Assembly (NCBI GenBank): GCA_027924585.1
Contig: BSBM01001138.1
Span: 13,945,001-14,009,000 of the forward strand
Length of the DNA: 64,000 nucleotides
Source of the DNA: Larix kaempferi
Taxonomy: Eukaryota > Streptophyta > Pinopsida > Pinales > Pinaceae
Reading direction: 5' to 3'
Shown: in pieces, positions 55,196 through 64,000 of the stretch
How the letters are laid out: every line of letters begins with the position of its first letter
Position numbering within the stretch: the first letter of the stretch is position 1
Notes under the pieces: model-generated
The model's input: only the letters and a program-made list of their open reading frames with translations
What the model was told of the DNA's origin: nothing
The model's database searches: none
Made by a program: the position numbers and the translations under genes

Positions 55196-57938
55196 CTTAT
55201 GTATCATATTTGATAGAGCTTTGAATTTGTAGTGGGAAATATTAAAAACATCATGTGACAGCATGACACGCCATCAGTAAAGGGCACATTTCCATGAGCG
55301 CTAGATAGCTTTAGTCCACAGATGGGCACAATGTTTTCCCAACCTTTTTATAATTAAAACAGAGAATGAAAAACCCCAAGGTAGAGTAGCATTTATCAGT
55401 TAATAATTTTAAATTGCCTCTTTATCAAACATAGATGATTTAGATTCATTGAAATTTGATACCATTTATCTCTGTTTCTTATTGAATTATTTAAAATGGA
55501 GGGCAAGAAGTGATGTGGCTCTGACTATGGCAAGGTTTTTCTTGTATGCGATATCCCATTTAATATGGCTCATTCCATAATATTTGAACAAATTATTAAT
55601 GCTATTAATGAAGTCCCTACATTGTAAGGGAACCTACCTATGAGAGGATTCACATAGTGCAATTGATTGTTTAGGTCAAAATAAAATCACAATATTTATA
55701 AAGGACCAGTCATGTTAGGGCATTGAGGTGGCATTGGCCATCTAATGTTTGTACAAATTATAAAAAATGCAGTCCCTGTTTGCAAATGCAGGGTTGATGG
55801 TCAAAAATGTGATAGTCATATTTTTATTGAATGCCATGTTGTATGCATCCACAAAATAATGTATTAAAGGATATGGCAAGATGACTTGGATTTCCAAGTT
55901 AATAGAAGACGGGGAGATGGGGATAGTGAACAACGAAGAAGAAAAGTAATACCAAGGATGGAGAGCCTGGATAGCTTCATGGAAGCCTTCGAGATATTGA
56001 AGAAGTGAGACTCTCTCCTCCATGATGCTTCTGAGAGATTCAATAAGCGATCCCTCCTCCAAATCCACGATGATTTCGATAGTGAGAGAAGGGAGGCCAA
56101 AGGCAAAGGAAAATTTGAGATAATATCGTCTTTCACCGACATATACAAAGGGGGGACAATAGGGAATATCATAGTTAATAAGATATAATGGCCTGGGATA
56201 TATATATGGAATATATATGGGGATATATATATTCCAATATTTACCAATTTATGATATGATTTCATATTTACCAATAACTTATTATATTAATAGGGCAATG
56301 CCAGAACATATTGAAAATGATGATGACGAATCAGAGTTTGGTTTTGATGAAAACTTCAATATGCATGGGATGGTTCCCTCTGGAATGAGAGGAGCATAGA
56401 AACAAACATACCAACTATAACAATAAATACAAATATCAATTGGGTTTCAGACATGAACCTTGACTGCGAATATAAAACAAGAACCTATGGATGCACTCTG
56501 GTAAAATAGGAACAAATTGATGGTGACTTGAACCCTGAGTAAAAACTGAGAAATGTGAACAAAAACAACAATAAACAACAAGATAATAACAGTATAACCA
56601 AAATGGTAGCAAACACTGCTTACCCCATGAATTTTATCCACGAACAAAGGTGGTGCATTACTGGTGCATTGAAGAAGGGCATTCATGCCCTAATAGGATA
56701 TGGGTGCATTGGTACATTTAACCAGGAGTTGAATCAGGCCCCGAATATCCATCCATTCGACTATTCCTTCCCTTGGAACTCGCTCGGCCTTGTTGTCTGT
56801 TGCTGTGACATGAGAGGGGTTTGTGGAAGTGGAATTTCTGAGACATATGATGTTGGTAGGGTTTAATCATAATCAGGTCAGATAGATTCACCAAAGCAGG
56901 GGACAAATGATGAGTTTAGAGGGTATGTTTTTTTGAAAGGATCCCTCAATTAGAACGGTAAATGGGTTGAGGGCACAATTGCACGAAAGAAAACCAAAGT
57001 GCTCCATCAAGAATTGTGTGTGCGGGGCTTTTCTAATAGAGCGAACGAGTACTCCATAAGTAACCTCCCAAGGTTAATACGGATACAGTTGTCGCTTCAC
57101 ACCGCAGTGCACTATCAGTTCACTGCCATCTACTCAGCTTGTCACCTCCATGCTCCATCAATGAGCAACATGCCCAGAATGACCTCTAGTGAAGCGAAGT
57201 AGCATAATTCCATTAGATCAATGAGAGAGGAATCTGCTACAGGGAAGAGGATGGTCTTTTGTTGAATGAACGCCTATGGGTAACAAGAATTCACCCACAT
57301 CAATGTGGATTTTCTATGTACAAAGTCATTAAGAATATCTTAATGGGTTATATAATTTCTAGTAAAAAACACATGTTTCATTAAATTTAGAATTAAATAG
57401 TGAAATATGTGTTAAAAGGGGCAACTAGTTTTTGCAACAATTAGCAAATACCATGAAAGAGGACATTCATTCAATAAAAAAAACATTAAAGAGAAAATTA
57501 ACCCTTTTACAACAAAGTAAAAATTTAGATTTCATAGAATGAAAGCCATTAACCCTTTACCCATGAGTTTCTTTTAATATAATTAAAAGACAAAATGAAA
57601 GTTTAGATTTTAGATAATATTTCCCTTATAGTAAAAGGGAAATATGCTTAAACCATATTCCCTGGACTTTAGCCTAGTTTTTCTAATTCTTGGTACAACT
57701 TGACTCTCTAATGTTGTAAAGTTCATTGATCGTGCTGAATTTCTCATTTGGCAATGTTCGGGAAAAATAATAATATGTATTAAAGAATATAGAAATTCCT
57801 CAAATTAAAAGATCGTAAGATGTGTTCAAAATATATAAATTATGCTCTCGTTAAGCTTTTATATAATGATTGAGTGGATTGTGTAATACCTCGATTCTCA
57901 AAAATAACAAATATTGACATATAATGAACAACCTTTTG

Positions 57939-57940
<2 letters not shown>
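55196..57940. other. Spacer: unrecognised short ORFs only
   Basis: Minus-strand frame 56068-55742 (EERVSLLQYLEGFHEAIQAL), plus-strand 56217-56399 ending with acidic ENDDDESEFGFDENF, and plus-strand 56555-56866 show no domain I know. None has a plausible promoter or partner exons. May be transposon or old gene scraps. Confidence 0.4.

Positions 57941-57972
<32 letters not shown>
57941..57972. repeat. (AT)n microsatellite
   Basis: Sixteen uninterrupted AT dinucleotides. Confidence 0.97.
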
Positions 57973-57974
<2 letters not shown>

Positions 57975-59437
57975 CATAAAAAAGATATATACTAATTTTA
58001 TTTTTATGTTTTTTTTCTCTGCAATAATATTATTCTCGAACTAAAGGGTTTTGTAATACATCATCTCAAAGAGTTTTATTTATGGAAGAAATATATTTTA
58101 GAGATTGACATATTATTATAAGTAATATTTGTACGCATAATTGTGAAGTTTTTAAGCTAAAATGAACAATATGGTTAAACTTTTCAATATAATTTGAATT
58201 ATGATTTTAAAAAAAAAATATTTTAAAATTCAATATTGAATTATGATCTTTAAAAAAAAATCTATTAAAATATTTAAGATATCAAAGAAAAAATATAAAT
58301 CATTCCTACACAAAAGATATGATTTGAACAAGTGAGGCATCTTTGGTTCATATGCTTTGAACAACTAAGCATCTTTGGTTCAATTGATGTTTGTACGAAA
58401 ATGGGAAGAGGACAAAAATTTTCCATGCATCTTTAGTATAATTTTGTACTTTATTAATTTAAGGTTCCCAATAATGTCTTTAAGTGATATGATGGTTAAA
58501 CATCTCTTTGGTATTTAAAATACATAATCCATGGTTTTCTACTTTATTGGTCCATAATCTCAGTTTATAAAACATTGATGATCATCTCTTGATGGTTGAT
58601 GTGAGAGACATTCATGTAAATTATTCTGTACATCACTAAAGACAGAATTGTCTTTAGTGCCATGTCTTGTTTTAATTATATAAAGGTTTTTAACCATGTA
58701 AATACTTCGTTCATTATGTTTGATTTGTGTATAAGTACCTTAAAGATGTTCAACTTATATGATTATATTTATTTTTTAAATAAAATTTAAAATTTTGTGT
58801 ACAAATATATATCTTTTCTGAAAATCCATTTGATATGTTGCATTTATTATTATTAATTCACTCAAAATAATAAAAGGATTAATCATTTAGTACGTAAACA
58901 AAGACTCTCTACATCCATTATAGTTTTATATTTGTTTTGATGAGCAAATCATTGGAATATATTCCAAAGTGATTTATGATCACCAATTTACTCTAGTGAC
59001 CAAGTATGACTTTATCTTAGGTGTCTTGTTTGTCTTTTAGTAGTTGCATGAGTTGTGTTATTTGATTCATTGTGGGTTGTGTGTTTTTTCTTCGCAAGGG
59101 TAAAGGGATCGGTGCACGTCCGAAGGTGATGGCGCCTCAAGGGTATGTGTCGCAAGGTCGAACTCGGGTGGGGACGACCACAGCTAACTGCCACAACCAC
59201 CCATCCACAGCATGGACACCTTATTGTGGGTCATGTTGTAACAATCATGTTTCGTAGTGGAAATTTATGGAGAATGAGTGTCCTAGTGGATATTTATGAA
59301 TTGGGTTTTCTATTATGTTTTTATTTTTATAAGATGGTTAATGAAAATTCACGGTTGGACATAGCTATTAATTGGTGTATGATTTGGTATTATCAATAGA
59401 AAATCTTCTTTCGTTAGTATCTAGTATATCAGTTACT
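57973..59437. other. A/T-rich spacer, no gene seen
   Basis: Long A and T runs (58208-58260). A G/C-richer patch at 59090-59220 has frames of only about 60 codons on both strands. Confidence 0.6.
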
Positions 59438-59899
59438 GTACTCTTGGTTGAGGGTCATGGATGATAGAACATAACTATATCAGTGAGGATTTGGAAAGAG
59501 TTGGATATGAAAAACAACATTCATATTAAACAAATGGATTGCCAATGGAATTATTTAGTTATATAGTTGATACATGATATTTTGAGCTAATGAACATTGT
59601 TGTTCTAAAGTGGGTTTTCTTTTGATACATTAGTCCCGCAATATACTTGGGTTCAATACTATGGTTAGTGTACTCTTGGTTGAGGGTCATGGATGATGGA
59701 ACACAATTATATCAGTGAGGATTTGGAAAGAGTTGGATATGAAAAATGGCATTCATATTAAACATATGGATTAGTATTGGAATTATTAGTTATATAGTTG
59801 ATACGTAATATTTTGAGCTAATGAACATTGTTGTTATAAAGTGGGTTTTATTTTGATACATTAGTCCCACAATATACTTGGGTTCAATACTATGGTATG
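59438..59899. repeat. 232-bp tandem duplication
   Basis: GTACTCTTGGTTGAGGGTCA at 59438 and 59670; both run through TTTTGAGCTAATGAACATTG and TACATTAGTCCC to TTCAATACTATGG. Copies about 93% identical by eye, with a few small indels. Confidence 0.95.
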
Positions 59900-61699
59900 T
59901 ATTTTCCTTACATGATGAATGAGGTTACTCTATTAGTGCATTAGAAGAGTTCTTAGTCATTATTGTATAACAATATTAGTAACTTAATTTGTAAAATAAA
60001 TGGAATAATGTCTTATTTTGTACTGAGTAGTGTTTTATATAGTCACATTTTCCATTTTTTTACATTTTAAGGTGATAAGTGTCTCAAAACTCGTTAGAAA
60101 ACCAATGCCATGCCTCTAAAAATATTTCTAATAAATATAACTAATCCCCTCAAAATAACCTCATTCATTATCATTACATTAATTATAATTATGAAATGTT
60201 ATTATTCTTTCTTTATAGGTCTCTTTGTACCCTATATAAACCTCAAAAAGACTCAGCTCAACTATCACATTATCTTGTGCATTTATATCTTGTATTATAA
60301 AAGGAGATTATCCTCTCAAAGAGGATAATTTATCTTTTATTCACTATTTAACTCTATTTTAGCATGATACTATTGAATTGAATCATTTTCATGTTTACTT
60401 GGTTGTTGAATTCACAAAAATATTATATCAAAGTCAATGTTCTTTAATTTTATCTTTCAAATTATTCATATTACTATTTTTTTTCGAATTTATTTTGAGA
60501 TAATTGTATTGTGTGAAAAAACAATGCTAGAATAAGAAAGAGTTAGTTATATCGAATAAAAATTTCATAATTTAATTTGGCATTTGCAACTTAGGGTTTT
60601 GTCAAGTCCTAAAACTACAATTAAATGAGTGGTTTCATTAAAAAGTCTAAATTTTGTGTCACTGTTGGAGTTAGATTGATAACAAACTAGGTTGGTTTCA
60701 ATCCAAATTTAGAGGGACATTATGGAAATCTGTATAAATTTACTTACTTTAAAAGCCCCAAAGTCAACAAGTTTTGGGATAATGACCATAAATTTGATTG
60801 GAAACTCCAAATTTACTGAGACCAATGATTATGAAGAAGACATATTATAGTACCAATAAAAAAATCGATTTATAGATATAGGAATTCCAAAGATACATCA
60901 TGTATAAGGTTAACCCTCAGAGAAGTACCCAAATAAAGGGCCTAAAAGTCATTCCAGCTTAAAAATTGGATTAACTTTTGATGTGGAAATCCATTTGACG
61001 TGATTCAAAAGGTGTTGTGAAGAAGAGATGTATATTAGTATATAAGTAAAAATATTATTATTATTATGGGATAATATTGTTTAATTAGTATTCAAGAGTT
61101 TTAAGGAGATCCCAATCTTCATATATTTTTCTCTATTTCACAAGAAGTAAAATTTTAGGCTAGAAAGTTGTATGGACATCTATTAACACAAAAATATATC
61201 ATTCAATAGGTGAAATTGTGGTTGGGAAGAATACACTTAGATAATATAGTTAGGGGCTTCATAGGACAATCTTATACACGATTGTTGGTATCCAATGAGT
61301 ATTAGACTATCAATATTGTATTAGATAAAATAATCTTATGGGTTTGATCTTCCACATACACTATGGTATAATATAAAATCCATAGGCATTGTTAATACCA
61401 TGCTTTTATCTATTTTGTTTCCATCGTAGCTATAATACATTGAGCACAACAACAAGGGATCACTCTTTTGTACCTAGGAATGAAGTAGTATGGTTAAAAG
61501 TATGGTCCATCCTCCTTAGTCAACATATGAAAGATCGAGCAAGAAATATTGTTGGAAACCCAATGATATCTTAGAGAGCTATAGAGTATAATGATCCCTA
61601 GAGTATAATGATCCCTTGTCCATAGGACCCTATGAATCTCCATTCCATCATGTATAGACATGATCCAGTTACAAATACTACAAATGATTTAAAAGGCTC
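59900..61699. other. A/T-rich spacer, no gene recognised
   Basis: May include the LTR/leader of the gypsy fossil to the right, but no LTR end or PBS was recognised. Confidence 0.5.
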
Positions 61700-62770
61700 A
61701 CCCTTAACATAAGAAGAGAATGAAGATGTGGAATTTAAGATCTCCACGTTGGAAGAAAAAATAAAAAGCATGGGAACTACAATCATGGAAAAAAAGGTTG
61801 ACATCCTAAATATGGTAATTAAAATATTTTTTCAAAATTTTAAAGTTCATATCAAGTTAAACATAGAAATAAAACATGATCTCAAAAAGATGGCAATTAA
61901 ACATGATCTCAAATATTTGGAAAGAAAGGAAGATATTGAATTACACGATGAAGTAGGTAACATGCATACTTATCCTAAATTCTCCTCCTCAAGAAGAGTA
62001 TAAATATATCAAGAGGATAGAATCCCAAAAGCATATGGAAACAATTTTAACATATTTGGATAATATGAGGATTGTGTCATAGACACTTGATAATTCATCA
62101 CTTTGAGATCCACATGACCATGGTTTCAATTTTGGACTAAGAAATACTTCATTCCCAAGTTGATTTGGGCAAGTTTGATAGTAATGATCGCATAGAATGA
62201 ATATTCCATATGGATCAATCATTTTGTCTACACTAAGTGCCAACTCTACAAAACGATTTCAAACTTATGTTTAGAACTTGATCAATTTGTATTGTATCGA
62301 TAGGCTTGTGACTACATAAATGACTGTATTGTCTCTTTGTACATTTTTGTAGATGAATTGATAGTGCGTTATGGAGATAGTATAAAAAATGCCTTCTTTA
62401 TCCAATTAAAAAATATTTGGCAAAGAGGTCTAATTACAAATAATATTTAACACTTTCAAAAGTTGAGTTTGAGATTGAATAGCATTCCAATCAATGATTT
62501 GTTGGATCCCTTTATGGGTAATTTCAAGGAGAGAAATAAACATGAGGTTTGTCTCTTTGAACCTAAATCATCATTCAAACATGAATGACACTATATAAAT
62601 TGGAAGAAATAATAGAAAGGGGATTATGTTTAAGTTATTGTAACAAGCATAGTAATGGTAATAAGTTTGTGAGAAGAATTTATCCTACATAGATTGTGAA
62701 GAGGAATAAAAACAAGAGGTGCAACCTTATGAAGCTTCAAAACCAGAAAATGACTACTCCAACCACATTT
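61700..62770 (+). pseudogene. gypsy element F gag fossil
   Basis: A coiled-coil-like start (EFKISTLEEKIKSMGTT, 61728 on), then after a long decayed gap DELIVRYGDSIKNAFFIQLK, HFQKLSLRLNSIPINDLLDP and FMGNFKERNKHEVCLFEPKS (62350-62570), a Ty3/gypsy gag domain. A degraded knuckle region (SYCNKHSNGNK, then SYIDCEEE in another frame) lies at 62620-62710. Many stops. Confidence 0.7.
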
Positions 62771-63180
62771 TGACATGATTTGGTTGAAATTATCACTCCT
62801 CAAGCTCTTAAGATGGAGTGATACATTAAGGAAAAAAAGGGTAACAATGTTGATTGATTGTGGTACCCATTATTTCATTAACCACAAATTATCCAAACTT
62901 CTCAATTGTTTATATATATCGAACACTAGAGTCTCAAGTAATGATTATAGATGGAGGTAACATAAATTTTTAAAGGAAGTTTCATAGTACCAATCTCACT
63001 ATGGGTGAGTAATTTATGGAAAAACCAATTATAGTAATCCAAATGGGTGTTGTTAATGTGGTTTTAGGGGTTCAATGTTAAAAACCAATGAGAACATTAG
63101 CTATGAATGTTTAGGAATATTTTAGGATATTTTTCTCAAAGCTAAGGAAAATGAAATCATAGATATGGAAGTGAAACCAT
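62771..63180 (+). pseudogene. gypsy element F protease fossil
   Basis: VTMLIDCGTHYFINHKLSKL near 62840-62900: the D-S-G of the active site reads D-C-G. Stops after ISNTRVSSNDYRWR. Downstream only scraps in shifted frames. Confidence 0.7.
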
Positions 63181-64000
63181 CCAAAGTGAGAAGCTATGAC
63201 GACATGAAAAAATAATTAAAAAAGGGATGTCTAGGGGTAATTATACAATTTTGATCCATTAGATGTTCAAACATCTAACCCCTCTATGCCAATAGATATT
63301 TAAATCATTCTAAGGTATTTTCAAACATTCCTAAAATTCTTATTCTTCCTCAAGAGCATGATCACATTGTTCGACTCATATTAGGGAGCCTTCCTTGTAA
63401 TATTTCACCTTATAGATATCCCCATTCCTATAAGAGAGAGATTGAGCATATGGTTCAAGAAATTATAGAGGCTAGAATCATTCATCCTGACCAAAAAAAA
63501 ATCTTCACCAGTGGCAAAGGTTTACAAAATGGATTATTCATTGTGTATGCATCTAGATTATAGATAACTCAATAATGTCATTATTAAATATAAGTTTCAT
63601 ATTCCTACCATTGATGGATTTTTAGATGAATTGTAGGGAGAAATATTTTTTATTAAGTTGGATATTTGTTTAGGTTTTCATTATAATAGAATTAGTTAGG
63701 AATGCACTCCTAAAACAACCATTAAAATACATGAAGGGAATTAAGAGTTCCTAGTGATGAATTTGGGATTATTGATGCATTTACCACATTTCAAAGCTTG
63801 ATGAATTATATTTTCAAACCCTTCCTTCAAAATTTATGTTGCTATTTTTCTATGGTATATTAAGTTACAAAAAGTCTTCGGAAGAGCATGTACAACATGT
63901 TGACATGGTCTTAAATATATTAGAGAGGCAACAAACATATGCGAACCCTTCAAGTGTTCCTTTGGGGTTCATGAAGTGGATTATTTATGGCATATTATAT
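63181..64000 (+). pseudogene. gypsy element F reverse transcriptase fossil, runs off window
   Basis: EHDHIVRLILGSLPCNISPY, RYPHSYKREIEHMVQEIIEA and RIIHPD are clear, then MHLDYR-stop-LNNVIIKYKF, IPTIDGFLDEL, FFIKLDICLGFHYNR and FLVMNLGL. The catalytic region reads FFYGILSYKKSSEEHVQHV, with both Asp residues of the FxDD box lost. At least six stops or shifts. The remainder of pol lies to the right. Confidence 0.85.

Noticed and set aside
56217-56399. Small gene ending with acidic ENDDDESEFGFDENF
   Set aside because: Starts in an ATAT-rich stretch, no splice or promoter evidence and no family recognised; kept only as a note in the spacer entry.

Overview
The window looks like nuclear DNA of a large-genome seed plant made almost entirely of mobile elements. 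I see no intact cellular gene, no rRNA or tRNA gene and nothing bacterial. Nested Ty1/copia and Ty3/gypsy LTR retrotransposons, a Helitron with a spliced Rep-helicase gene, and a mix of old, stop-ridden copies with AT-rich spacers fit a gymnosperm (conifer-like) intergenic region. That taxonomic guess is inference from element style only.

Layout. 1-2810: 5' end of a minus-strand LTR element (A): broken Tyr/Glu-rich gag-like ORF, tRNA-iMet PBS and a probable long LTR that contains a ~180-bp tandem array. 2811-15133: minus-strand gypsy-like element B (Pro/Gly-rich gag, long leader, PBS, LTR 14150-15133), split at 6203-13533 by a complete but dead minus-strand copia element (copia-1). Element B itself sits inside a minus-strand Helitron (15134-18861). 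18862-21751: truncated plus-strand gypsy element E (LTR, gag, protease, part of RT). 21752-31401: nearly complete minus-strand chromovirus E2 with chromodomain. 31402-41122: plus-strand element E3, 9.7 kb, with LTRs, PBS and PPT but no recognisable gag-pol; its 3' coding tail matches E2, so it looks like a non-autonomous relative. A solo copia LTR with perfect TSD lies inside it. 41312-48782: minus-strand copia complex E4 with three LTRs and a gag split between its two internal regions. 48783-61600: mostly old non-coding DNA with a LINE-like remnant, a hAT-like remnant, a SINE-like element, several tandem duplications and an AT microsatellite. 61700-64000: plus-strand gypsy gag-pol fossil running off the window.

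How it fits together. No element here looks able to move by itself. The RT catalytic motif is altered in copia-1 (YVDG), E4 (YFDY), E (YLAD) and the last gypsy fossil; E2 keeps FLDD but its protease reads D-P-G and its frame is broken. Insertion order can be read from nesting: Helitron, then B into it, then copia-1 and probably A into B; E next to the Helitron, then E2 into E's RT. Several elements carry private minisatellites (56, 89, 31, 41, ~180 bp). The most noteworthy structures are the two LTRs flanked on both sides by internal sequence (31487-32695 and 45945-46669), the E2/E3 autonomous/non-autonomous pairing, and the minisatellite units that stay open in several reading frames.
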